Shown here: piece by piece, positions 1 through 6,504 of the stretch | Position numbering within the stretch: position 1 is the stretch's first letter | How the letters are laid out: each line of letters starts with the position of its first letter | Assembly (NCBI GenBank): GCA_015662785.1 | Contig: DQTM01000090.1 | Coordinates: 1 to 6,544 of the forward strand | Origin: Sulfurospirillum arcachonense | GTDB taxonomy: Bacteria > Campylobacterota > Campylobacteria > Campylobacterales > Sulfurospirillaceae | Direction: 5' to 3' | DNA: 6,544 nucleotides | Translations under genes and position numbers: made by a program | Notes under the pieces: generated by a model | The model's input: only the letters and a program-made list of their open reading frames with translations | Database searches by the model: none | What the model was told of the DNA's origin: nothing

Positions 1-303
1 AAAGATGACCCAGATGACATAGGAGATATTGCTATAGACATTGAAGAACCATCTAGATATGTCTCAACAAGATTTTTAAATATGTCAAAATTTACAGCAA
101 AAAGTTTAGCAATTACAAATACCGCTCGTGAGAAAAGTATATTAATCAGCGAAAAGATTAAAGAGCTTGCAGATGGCGTTGGTAAAGCAACTGAATTGAC
201 ACATAAAAATAAAGATGTTGCTAATAACTTAACTAAGGTAGCTACTTCACTTCAAAATGCTACTGTTGAGCTTAAACAAGAAATAGACGTATTTAAGATA
301 TAA
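1..303 (+). CDS. C-terminal part of a probable methyl-accepting chemotaxis protein (5' truncated)
   Basis: The reading frame is open from the first base to a TAA at 301-303, giving the last 100 residues of a larger protein. An in-frame ATG at 82 is probably internal, because the frame continues upstream without a stop and no clear ribosome binding site precedes it. The first ~20 visible residues are rich in Asp and Glu. From about residue 28 the chain is helical and heptad-like, with Ala, Leu and Val spaced as in a coiled coil, and it ends in ELKQEIDVFKI. A C-terminus of the form 'coiled coil then FK(I/V/L)' is common in Campylobacterota chemotaxis receptors, after the cytoplasmic signalling hairpin. 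The hairpin tip itself (the EAARAGE-type motif) would lie upstream and is not visible, so the family call is an inference. Another coiled-coil protein is possible. The gene ends just before a strong terminator and is not part of the downstream operon. Confidence 0.55.
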   Translation, partial: KDDPDDIGDIAIDIEEPSRYVSTRFLNMSKFTAKSLAITNTAREKSILISEKIKELADGVGKATELTHKNKDVANNLTKVATSLQNATVELKQEIDVFKI

Positions 304-312
304 TAACCCTTA

Positions 313-348
313 AAATGTGTTAGAATCTTGGTTCTAGCACATTTATTT
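313..348 (+). terminator. Intrinsic terminator after the receptor-like gene
   Basis: Arms 313-325 and 332-344 form a 13-bp stem with one G-U wobble (T320 with G337) around a six-base loop (326-331). A T-rich tail, TTTATTT, covers 342-348. It starts ten bases after the TAA at 301-303, as expected for a Rho-independent terminator. An A-rich flank on the 5' side gives a short U-run in the opposite direction too, so weak bidirectional action is possible. Its tail overlaps the -35 box of the tRNA promoter. Confidence 0.85.
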
Positions 349-375
349 GACAAAGGGGCTCTTTTTTGATAAACT
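347..375 (+). promoter_or_regulatory. Sigma70-type promoter for tRNA-Gly and probably the flgA-cysE operon
   Basis: A perfect TTGACA (347-352) is followed after 17 bases by TAAACT (370-375), a 4/6 match to TATAAT. Transcription would begin near 382, about a dozen bases before the tRNA. The perfect -35 box is notable because many Campylobacterota promoters have a weak -35 region, and such boxes suit stable-RNA genes. No terminator that obviously separates the tRNA from flgA is visible, so this may also be the main promoter of the whole cluster. Confidence 0.65.
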
Positions 376-393
376 CTCAAATCTTTTTAACAT

Positions 394-467
<74 letters not shown>

Positions 468-468
<1 letters not shown>

Positions 469-1127
469 TGTTTTTTTTACTATTAATCACAACTTTTACA
501 TTTGCAAATACTAATGAGAGTATTGCTGAAGCAGTATTAATTGAATTTGAGAAACAATACCCTTGTTTAGATGCAGAATTACCAACCATAAAATCCTCAT
601 CACCTCTTCCGTCCAATTTTAAAGATTATGAATTTATTGGCATTAAACTTCGACCAAATACACTTAGAAAACGTAAAGGTTCTTTTAAAGCTATTTTCAA
701 AACTCCAAAAAAAGAGAAAAGCATCTATTTTAAATTCAATATTGATGCTACTATAGATGTTTTTAAAGCGAAGCGTAAACTGTATAACGATAAAATTCTC
801 TCAAAGAATGATTATGAAAAAGTAACTGTCAAAATTGACAAACTTCCTTCAAAAGTCATTACATGTAGTATGCCAGAAAAACTTATGACAAAAAACTATA
901 TAAGTGCAGATTCTATCTTAACTATGAACAAATTTGAGTATAAAAAAGATGTTCTAAGAGGTACTAATATAAGAGCTTACATAAGAGATGGTATGCTTGT
1001 TATAGAGACTCAGGCAACACTTCTACAAGATGGAGATGTTGGTGAAGTAGTAAAAATAAAAACAGATAAGGGAAAGCTCTTTAGAGCAAAACTTATCTCA
1101 AGATATAAAGCAATAATATTGGAATAA
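468..1127 (+). CDS. flgA: Flagellar basal body P-ring formation chaperone FlgA
   Basis: FlgA is a periplasmic chaperone for assembly of the flagellar P ring (FlgI) around the rod. The product is 219 residues. It begins with a short hydrophobic stretch, MFFLLLITTFTFA, that could be a minimal Sec signal with cleavage after Ala13. The middle holds an AKRKLYNDKILSKNDYE segment typical of the SAF-like part (about 100-117). The last ~75 residues carry the hallmark FlgA C-terminus: an LT...F motif, RGTNIRAYI, a hydrophobic strand, LLQDGDVGEVVKIKT and a final β-strand pair. The start chosen is the ATG at 468. The only other in-frame start is a TTG at 366, which would make translation run through the whole tRNA and is rejected. 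The ATG abuts the tRNA, so there is no Shine-Dalgarno site, and codons 2-4 are TTT TTT TTA. The stop lies one base before ubiX. The family call is secure, the start less so. Confidence 0.85.
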
Positions 1128-1128
1128 A

Positions 1129-1653
1129 ATGAAAAGATTAATTATTGGGATTAGTGGAGCAAGTGGTGTTAGTCTTGCTCAAAAATTTATAGAAAAACTA
1201 CCAAAAGATATAGAGACTTTCATTATAGCCTCTGAAAGTGCTAAAATAGTTCTAAAAAAAGAACAAAATCAGACTATCTTAGATGACAAAAACATAGGAG
1301 CAGTAACGGCATCTGGATCGTTTAAATGTGATGCAATGGTGGTAATACCTTGTAGCATGAATACCCTAGCAAAGATTAGCTGTGGCATAGCAGATAATCT
1401 AATCACAAGAACTGCTTCAGTTATGTTAAAAGAGAATAGACCTCTTCTACTTGCTCCTAGGGAGATGCCCTTTTCTGCTATTGCTTTAGAGAATATGCTT
1501 AAACTATCTCGTTTAGGAGTTACAATAGCACCACCAGTTAGTGCTTATTATGCTAATATAAAAACTCTCGATGAGATGGAAGATTTTTTCATAGGAAAGT
1601 GGTTTGATTTGTTAAATATTGAACATAATTTATTTAAAAGATGGAAAGGATAG
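1129..1653 (+). CDS. ubiX: UbiX-family flavin prenyltransferase
   Basis: UbiX transfers a dimethylallyl group to FMN, making the prenylated flavin cofactor used by UbiD-type decarboxylases. The protein has 174 residues, slightly shorter than most members. It has the N-terminal flavin-binding GISGASGV (7-14), then NIGAVTASGSF (55-65), VIPCSMNTLAKISCGIADNL (72-91), LKENRPLLL (100-108), REMPFS (111-116) and a late PP..AYY motif (135-141). Arg94, Lys101, Arg111, Glu112 and Tyr141 match, at one constant offset, the residues I recall as active-site positions in Pseudomonas aeruginosa UbiX. No UbiD partner is in the window. Campylobacterota make menaquinone, generally by the futalosine route, so the partner is probably a UbiD-like decarboxylase of that or another aromatic pathway; this is an inference. 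A weak GGAA lies four bases before the ATG, one base after the flgA stop. Confidence 0.93.
   Translation: MKRLIIGISGASGVSLAQKFIEKLPKDIETFIIASESAKIVLKKEQNQTILDDKNIGAVTASGSFKCDAMVVIPCSMNTLAKISCGIADNLITRTASVMLKENRPLLLAPREMPFSAIALENMLKLSRLGVTIAPPVSAYYANIKTLDEMEDFFIGKWFDLLNIEHNLFKRWKG
1643..1650 (+). promoter_or_regulatory. Ribosome binding site of coaD
   Basis: GGAAAGGA lies inside the last codons of ubiX, six bases before the coaD ATG at 1657. It is a strong Shine-Dalgarno match and fixes the coaD start. Confidence 0.75.
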
Positions 1654-1656
1654 TTT

Positions 1657-2133
1657 ATGTGTAAAAAAATTGCTATATATCCAGGAACTTTTGATCCTAT
1701 AACAAATGGTCATGTGGACATAATAAAGCGTGCTCGTGCTGTATTTGATAAAGTATATGTTGCAATCGCTCAATCAGAAACAAAAAAACCGATGTTTACA
1801 CTTGAAGATAGAGTCAAGATGGTTAAACTTGCTACAAAAGACATAGGAAATATAGAAGTTATCTCTTTTTGTGGACTTTTGGTTGATTGTTGTAGAAAAA
1901 ATAACTCACAAACGATAGTTAGAGGATTGAGAGCGGTAAGTGATTTTGAGTACGAACTTCAAATAGGTTATGCAAATGCTTCTTTAGACAAAGAGATAGA
2001 CACAATATATCTCATGCCAAGCCTAGAAAATGCTTTTATAAGCTCAACTGTAGTTAGAGACATATTTAGGCACAAAGGTAAAATTTCACACCTAATTCCA
2101 AAAGAAGTAAATGCTTATGTACATAATATTTGA
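1657..2133 (+). CDS. coaD: Pantetheine-phosphate adenylyltransferase (CoaD)
   Basis: CoaD adenylylates 4'-phosphopantetheine with ATP to give dephospho-CoA and pyrophosphate, the penultimate step of coenzyme A synthesis in the cytosol. The product has 158 residues, the usual length. It carries the nucleotidyltransferase signature YPGTFDPITNGH (8-19), whose TNGH is the (T/H)xGH motif that binds the ATP phosphates. RGLRAVSDFEYE (89-100) is the strongly conserved CoaD-specific block. ISSTVVR (128-134) is the second nucleotidyltransferase motif. All key residues seem present. A strong ribosome binding site precedes the ATG, three bases after ubiX ends. The last 17 bases overlap the chosen start of tmk, so the two are probably translated in a coupled way. 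In older literature this gene is called kdtB. Confidence 0.97.
   Translation: MCKKIAIYPGTFDPITNGHVDIIKRARAVFDKVYVAIAQSETKKPMFTLEDRVKMVKLATKDIGNIEVISFCGLLVDCCRKNNSQTIVRGLRAVSDFEYELQIGYANASLDKEIDTIYLMPSLENAFISSTVVRDIFRHKGKISHLIPKEVNAYVHNI
2101..2107 (+). promoter_or_regulatory. Ribosome binding site that decides the tmk start
   Basis: AAAGAAG inside the end of coaD is nine bases from the ATG at 2117 but only three bases from the ATG at 2111. The spacing therefore favours 2117, which also gives the usual MYIIFEGID N-terminus of Tmk. Confidence 0.5.
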
Positions 2134-2701
2134 AGGCATTGATACAACTGGGAAAAGTACACAAGTTGAACTTTTTGCTTCAAGACATAAAAATATTGTA
2201 ACTACAAAAGAACCTGGTGGCACAAAAGTAGGACAAAAGTTTCGTCAAATTCTTTTAGAGAGTGCTGACAAGCTTAGTAGCAATGCCGAATTACTACTTT
2301 TTTTAGCAGACCGCGCGGAACACTACGAAAAAATAGTAAAACCTGCGCTAAAAGAAAATTATGTTATTAGCGATAGAGGTTTAGTTTCAGGAATATCTTA
2401 TGCCTTAGCAAATCACCCTGAGCTTGACCGTGACTTTTTACTACATGTAAACAAATTTGCATTAGGTGGAAAGCTACCAGAAAAAGTTGTTCTTTTTAAA
2501 ACAAACTATGATTTGATTACATCGAGACTAGGAAACAAAGAGAAAGATACTATAGAGCTAAGAGGCATAAAATACCTTTTACATGTACAAGATTTAATGA
2601 AAGAGACTTTGGAAGCTTTACATGTAGAGTATTTAGAAGTAAACTCAGCAGACACTATAGAAGAAATATACAAACAAATAGAGGAATTTATATATGGTTA
2701 A
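2117..2701 (+). CDS. tmk: Thymidylate kinase (dTMP kinase)
   Basis: Tmk phosphorylates dTMP to dTDP with ATP, an essential step to dTTP. The product has 194 residues from the ATG at 2117; an ATG two codons upstream (2111) is possible but too close to the ribosome binding site. The P-loop is GIDTTGKST (7-15). EPGGT (32-36) is the conserved loop with the catalytic-region acidic residue and Pro-Gly-Gly. LFLADRAEHY (61-70) contributes to substrate binding. The usual DRY/DRF motif appears as SDRGLVSGISYA (85-96), with Gly in place of the aromatic residue; relatives in Campylobacter, as I recall, have DRS there. The lid region lies around 137-150. The gene overlaps coaD by 17 bases and hisS by 8. 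Spacing and motifs leave little doubt about the family. Confidence 0.95.
   Translation: MYIIFEGIDTTGKSTQVELFASRHKNIVTTKEPGGTKVGQKFRQILLESADKLSSNAELLLFLADRAEHYEKIVKPALKENYVISDRGLVSGISYALANHPELDRDFLLHVNKFALGGKLPEKVVLFKTNYDLITSRLGNKEKDTIELRGIKYLLHVQDLMKETLEALHVEYLEVNSADTIEEIYKQIEEFIYG
2681..2685 (+). promoter_or_regulatory. Ribosome binding site of hisS
   Basis: GAGGA within the 3' end of tmk lies eight bases before the hisS ATG at 2694. It supports that start, which overlaps tmk by eight bases. Confidence 0.7.
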
Positions 2702-3899
2702 CCCGCTTAGAGGAATGAAAGATACAGTTGGTGAGTTTAGTGAAAAATATACATATTTTATAGAGAACTGCTCACGCATAGCAAAAAATTATGGTTTTAG
2801 TTTTATAGAAACCCCAATACTAGAAGAGACTGCACTTTTTAAAAGAAGTGTTGGGGAGAGTAGTGACATAGTTGGCAAAGAGATGTATCAGTTTATAGAC
2901 AAAGGTAAAAATGATGTCTGTATGCGTCCTGAGGGAACTGCTGGTGTTGTTAGAGCTTTCATAACTCAGAAGTATGACAGAGCTGGCGGAGTAAAACGTT
3001 TTTTCTACCATGGACCAATGTTTCGTTATGAAAGACCTCAAAAAGGAAGACTAAGACAATTTCACCAGTTTGGAGCTGAAACATTTGGCGTTGAGAGTGT
3101 TAAAGAAGATGCTATGATAATCCTTATGCTTAAAGAGATGTTTGACTCTTGTGGCATTGGCTACAAGCTTCAACTAAACTCTTTGGGATGCCCTGAGTGT
3201 ATGCCTCCATACAGAGAAAATCTAGTTAAATTTTTAGATGCAACTGAAGGACTTTGTGAAGATTGTCTTAGAAGAAAAATAACTAATCCAATTAGAGTGC
3301 TTGATTGTAAAAATACAAACTGTCACAAGCTACTAGAAAATGCTCCTATTCTTTTAGAAAATCTATGTTCAACATGTAAAGATGATTTTAGTGAATTAAA
3401 AAGTATTCTAGATGAGTTTGGTGTAGAGTATGAAATAGATACAAAACTAGTTCGTGGACTTGATTACTACAACAAAACTGCTTTTGAATTTGTTAGTGAT
3501 GAGATAGGTGCTCAAAGTGCAATAGCAGGTGGTGGTCGTTATGATAAACTTGTAGAGTTTCTTGATGGTCGACCTACGGCAGGAGTTGGTTTTGCTATGG
3601 GAATTGAGCGTTTAATGGACTTAGTTGTAATGCCACAAAGTAAAAAAGAGGGTTATTATATAGGTGCTATGAGTGAAAGTGCACTTAAAACTGTAATGAG
3701 ATTAGTAATTAAAATAAGAAAAAGTAATGTAGTTCATACACAATATACAAACAAGAGTATTAAAGCACATATGAAAGTTTCTGATAAAGTAAATGCAAAA
3801 TATTTTATTTGTATTGGCGACAATGAAATAGAAACCAAGACTTATGTCATAAAAGATTTAGATACGAAAGAAGAAAAAAGCGTTGAATTACGGGATTAA
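2694..3899 (+). CDS. hisS: Histidine--tRNA ligase (HisRS)
   Basis: HisRS is the class II synthetase that charges tRNA-His with histidine in the cytosol. The product has 401 residues, a little shorter than the common ~420. Visible parts are the N-terminal PLRGMKD (4-10), motif 1 around IETPILEETALFKRSVGE (38-55), motif 2 around FRYERPQKGRLRQFHQFGAE (110-129), the histidine-specific LVRGLDYYN (252-260), AGGGRYD (278-284) and motif 3 GVGFAMGIERL (297-307). The anticodon-binding domain follows from about 318. Between motif 2 and the histidine-specific block sits a Cys-rich insertion with CPEC (166-169), CEDC (188-191), Cys205, Cys210 and CSTC (225-228), which could hold one or two zinc ions; similar cysteines occur in some other bacterial HisRS. 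The gene overlaps tmk by 8 bases and speA by 17. Confidence 0.97.
   Translation: MVNPLRGMKDTVGEFSEKYTYFIENCSRIAKNYGFSFIETPILEETALFKRSVGESSDIVGKEMYQFIDKGKNDVCMRPEGTAGVVRAFITQKYDRAGGVKRFFYHGPMFRYERPQKGRLRQFHQFGAETFGVESVKEDAMIILMLKEMFDSCGIGYKLQLNSLGCPECMPPYRENLVKFLDATEGLCEDCLRRKITNPIRVLDCKNTNCHKLLENAPILLENLCSTCKDDFSELKSILDEFGVEYEIDTKLVRGLDYYNKTAFEFVSDEIGAQSAIAGGGRYDKLVEFLDGRPTAGVGFAMGIERLMDLVVMPQSKKEGYYIGAMSESALKTVMRLVIKIRKSNVVHTQYTNKSIKAHMKVSDKVNAKYFICIGDNEIETKTYVIKDLDTKEEKSVELRD
3868..3873 (+). promoter_or_regulatory. Probable ribosome binding site for the TTG start of speA
   Basis: AAGAAG inside the end of hisS lies nine bases before TTG 3883. An in-frame stop at 3859-3861 limits the choice of speA starts, and this TTG is the only accepted start codon between that stop and the conserved protein sequence. 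Confidence 0.5.
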
Positions 3900-5712
3900 C
3901 ATATGGGGAAATGACAACTATATTATAGAAGATGGTAAGCTAAAATTAAACACATTGAGTAAACCTGCTCTTGTAGATATAGTAAAAGACATTAGAGAAA
4001 AGGGTCACACCGGCCCTCTACTTTTTAGATTTCCACACCTTATAAAGAAGCAGATAAATCTAGTATATAACTACTTTGGACGAGCAATAAAAGAATTTGA
4101 ATACAAAGGTAAATTCCAAGCACTATACCCTTTAAAAGTAAATCAATTTCCAAATTTTGTTAAAAATATAGTTGAGCTTGGAAAAGAGTATAACTATGGT
4201 TTAGAAGCTGGTAGTAAAGCAGAACTTCTTTTAGCTATGTCATACAATAATCCAAAAGCACCCATAACTGTCAATGGTTTTAAAGATAAAGAAATGATTG
4301 CTCTTGGTTTTATCGCTTCAGAAATGGGTTATAACATCACTTTGACAATAGAAGGACTAAATGAGCTTAAAACAATCATAGAGACTTCAAAAAAACGTTT
4401 TGGATGTGTACCAAATATAGGGTTAAGAGTTAGATTACATAGCGTAGGAGCAGGAGCATGGGCAAAAAGTGGAGGAATAAACTCTAAATTTGGATTGACT
4501 TCTACTGAACTCATTAGTGCAGTCAAACTACTTGAAGAGAACTCATTAATTGAGAAATTTAGTATGATTCATTTTCATATTGGTTCACAAATCACAGAAA
4601 TTCCTCCTGTAAAAAAAGCTCTTAGAGAAGCAGGAAACATATACGCTGAACTGAAAAAACTTGGTGCTGTCAATCTAAGTTCTATCAACTTAGGTGGTGG
4701 TTTGGCTATAGAGTATTCAGCTCACGAGAATATGCTTTTTAGAAACTATACACTAAGTGAATATACAAATGATGTTGTATACCTTTTAAAAGAGATTGCT
4801 TTAAAAAAAGATGTAAGTGAACCAGATATATTTATTGAATCAGGAAGATACATAGCAGCACATCATGCTGTTTTGGTGGCCCCTGTATTGGAACTGTTTT
4901 CAGGTGAATATAGTCAAATAAAATTGATAAAAAAAGATAATCCCCCACTAATTCAAGAGCTTTATGACCTGTACTCTACAATAAACAAAAATAATGCCTT
5001 AGAGTTTTTACACGATAGTATTGACCATATGGAGTCGTTATTAACTCTCTTTGATTTGGGTTATATCGACTTACAAGATAGATCAAATACAGAGGTATTA
5101 GTCAATTTAATCATAAAAAAAGCTGTTATACTTCTAAAAGACAAACACTATAAAGAGCTTATATCAATTCAAGAGAGAGTTCAAGAAAGATATTTAGTCA
5201 ACTTTTCTATCTTTCAAAGTATGCCAGATTTTTGGGGATTAAATCAGCATTTTCCTATAATGCCACTTGATAAACTTGATGAAAAACCTACAAGAGCTGC
5301 ATCTATTTGGGATATAACTTGTGATAGTGATGGTGAAATTGGGTTTAATCCTAAAAATCCACTATTTTTACATGATGTATATTTAAGCAGAGATGATTAT
5401 TTTTTAGGTTTTTTCTTAGTAGGTGCTTATCAAGAAGTGCTTGGTATGAAACATAATCTTTTCACGCATCCTACAGAAGTTACTATTAACATAACTAAAA
5501 CAGGTTATGATATAGAAAACTTGATAGAAGCACAGAGTATTTGTGATATATTTGAAGATTTGGATTATAATATAGACGAAATTAAAAACAATCTAAAGTC
5601 TAAAATTCAAAATTCAAAATTAATTGATATTGATACAAAAAAACATATAATAAAAGAAGTAGACATATTGTTAAACGACAATGGATATTTAAAAAACGAG
5701 GAGTATAGATGA
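3883..5712 (+). CDS. speA: Biosynthetic arginine decarboxylase SpeA
   Basis: SpeA decarboxylates arginine to agmatine, the first step of polyamine synthesis by the agmatine route; it needs PLP and usually Mg2+. The product has 609 residues, close to the Campylobacter enzyme. It is a fold-III (alanine racemase-like) decarboxylase. FQALYPLKVNQ (78-88) includes Lys85, the expected PLP Schiff-base lysine. Other landmarks are FHIGSQ (231-236), NLGGGLAIEY (269-278), IESGRY (318-323), the Cys-Asp element WDITCDSDGEIGF (476-488) with Cys480 and Asp481, and VGAYQE (513-518). These match the conserved barrel and C-terminal domains of SpeA. The start is TTG at 3883, giving MNYGINIWGNDNY, the usual N-terminus of the family; it overlaps hisS by 17 bases. 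The stop overlaps the cysE start as ATGA. A tandem heptamer lies in the variable C-terminal tail. Later enzymes of the pathway are not in the window. Confidence 0.96.
   Translation: MNYGINIWGNDNYIIEDGKLKLNTLSKPALVDIVKDIREKGHTGPLLFRFPHLIKKQINLVYNYFGRAIKEFEYKGKFQALYPLKVNQFPNFVKNIVELGKEYNYGLEAGSKAELLLAMSYNNPKAPITVNGFKDKEMIALGFIASEMGYNITLTIEGLNELKTIIETSKKRFGCVPNIGLRVRLHSVGAGAWAKSGGINSKFGLTSTELISAVKLLEENSLIEKFSMIHFHIGSQITEIPPVKKALREAGNIYAELKKLGAVNLSSINLGGGLAIEYSAHENMLFRNYTLSEYTNDVVYLLKEIALKKDVSEPDIFIESGRYIAAHHAVLVAPVLELFSGEYSQIKLIKKDNPPLIQELYDLYSTINKNNALEFLHDSIDHMESLLTLFDLGYIDLQDRSNTEVLVNLIIKKAVILLKDKHYKELISIQERVQERYLVNFSIFQSMPDFWGLNQHFPIMPLDKLDEKPTRAASIWDITCDSDGEIGFNPKNPLFLHDVYLSRDDYFLGFFLVGAYQEVLGMKHNLFTHPTEVTINITKTGYDIENLIEAQSICDIFEDLDYNIDEIKNNLKSKIQNSKLIDIDTKKHIIKEVDILLNDNGYLKNEEYR
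5602..5622 (+). repeat. Short tandem heptamer in the 3' end of speA
   Basis: The unit AAAATTC occurs twice in tandem, followed by a third copy with a changed last base (AAAATTA). The unit length is not a multiple of three, so gain or loss of one copy would shift the frame of the last ~30 residues of SpeA. That tail is outside the conserved catalytic motifs. Confidence 0.6.
5698..5703 (+). promoter_or_regulatory. Ribosome binding site of cysE
   Basis: GAGGAG at the end of speA lies five bases before the cysE ATG at 5709. It is the best Shine-Dalgarno match in the cluster and fixes the start, although the gene also shares an ATGA overlap with speA. Confidence 0.8.
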
Positions 5713-6437
5713 GCCATACATCAATTTGGCAAATAATAAAAGAAGATTTTGCACAACCAGTAAAAAATGACCCAGCACTCAATTCAAAATTTGAGTTGAT
5801 TTTTAGCTACCCAGGAGTATGGGCATTGGTAAATTATAGATTTGCACATAAGCTTTATACAAATAACTTTAAACTATTGGCTCGAATCATAATGGGCTTT
5901 ACGCAAGTCATTACAAATATAGATCTTCATCCAGCAGCAAAAGTTGGTAGACGAGTCTTTTTTGATCATGCATTTGGATTAGTTATTGGAGAGACTGCTA
6001 TAGTAGGTGATGATGTTCTTATCTACCAAGGCGTAACTTTAGGTGGAGTCAACCTAAATAAAGGTGAGAAAAGACACCCTACTGTTCTAAGTGGTTCTGT
6101 TATTGGAGCTGGAGCTAAAGTGCTTGGGAACATAACCATAGGACATAACTGTCGGATTGGTTCAAACTCTGTTGTTGTTAAAGACGTTCCAGATGAGTCA
6201 ACTGCGGTTGGAATTCCTGCTCGTGTTATAAATAAAGGACGTGACAAAAACCCAATGGCACACAATAAAATACCAGATATCAATAAAGAACTTTTTGCTT
6301 ATCTATTTAAACGTGTAAAAAATTTAGAAGATGCTGTTGGTAAATGCTATACATCATTTGATAAAAAAGATATGGCAAAAAAAGATACAGAGTTAGAGAA
6401 AATATACGATTTATATTTACAAACTATCAAAGATTGA
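5709..6437 (+). CDS. cysE: Serine O-acetyltransferase (CysE, short EpsC-like form)
   Basis: CysE acetylates L-serine with acetyl-CoA to O-acetylserine, the substrate of cysteine synthase; it is the entry step of cysteine synthesis and usually inhibited by cysteine. The product has 242 residues. After a short helical N-domain (about 1-70) comes a left-handed β-helix of hexapeptide repeats (about 71-175). Asp72 in IDLHP and His87 in FFDHAFG lie 15 residues apart, as do Asp143 and His158 of the E. coli catalytic pair. GLVIGETAIVGDDVLIYQGV (90-109) and KRHPT (121-125) are also diagnostic. Compared with E. coli the N-domain is about 70 residues shorter, as in Bacillus-type enzymes. A charged helical tail (about 185-242) ends in TIKD, without the C-terminal Ile that docks into cysteine synthase. 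This is the last gene of the cluster. Confidence 0.95.
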   Translation: MSHTSIWQIIKEDFAQPVKNDPALNSKFELIFSYPGVWALVNYRFAHKLYTNNFKLLARIIMGFTQVITNIDLHPAAKVGRRVFFDHAFGLVIGETAIVGDDVLIYQGVTLGGVNLNKGEKRHPTVLSGSVIGAGAKVLGNITIGHNCRIGSNSVVVKDVPDESTAVGIPARVINKGRDKNPMAHNKIPDINKELFAYLFKRVKNLEDAVGKCYTSFDKKDMAKKDTELEKIYDLYLQTIKD

Positions 6438-6438
6438 T

Positions 6439-6468
6439 AATTGGAGTACATATAAAGTACTCCAATTT
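6439..6468 (+). terminator. Hairpin terminator at the end of the operon
   Basis: A perfect 11-bp stem pairs 6439-6449 with 6457-6467 around a seven-base A+T loop (6450-6456). It begins one base after the cysE stop codon. Only three T residues follow the GC-containing stem, so the U-tract is weak, but position and perfect pairing favour a terminator. Because the stem is symmetrical it could also serve a converging minus-strand gene. Confidence 0.7.
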
Positions 6469-6504
6469 AACTTATGCTTGTAAAATCTCAGCCAATGGTT
6501 CTTC

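Noticed and set aside
82..303. A separate 73-residue small protein starting at ATG 82
   Set aside because: The same frame is open to the window start and no convincing ribosome binding site precedes the ATG, so it is more likely the end of a longer gene.
2820..3041. Minus-strand open frame inside hisS
   Set aside because: It lies fully opposite conserved HisRS motif 1 and motif 2 codons and shows no protein family features.
6023..6283. Minus-strand open frame inside cysE
   Set aside because: It is antisense to the hexapeptide-repeat region; repeated Gly/Val/Ile codons explain the absence of stops.
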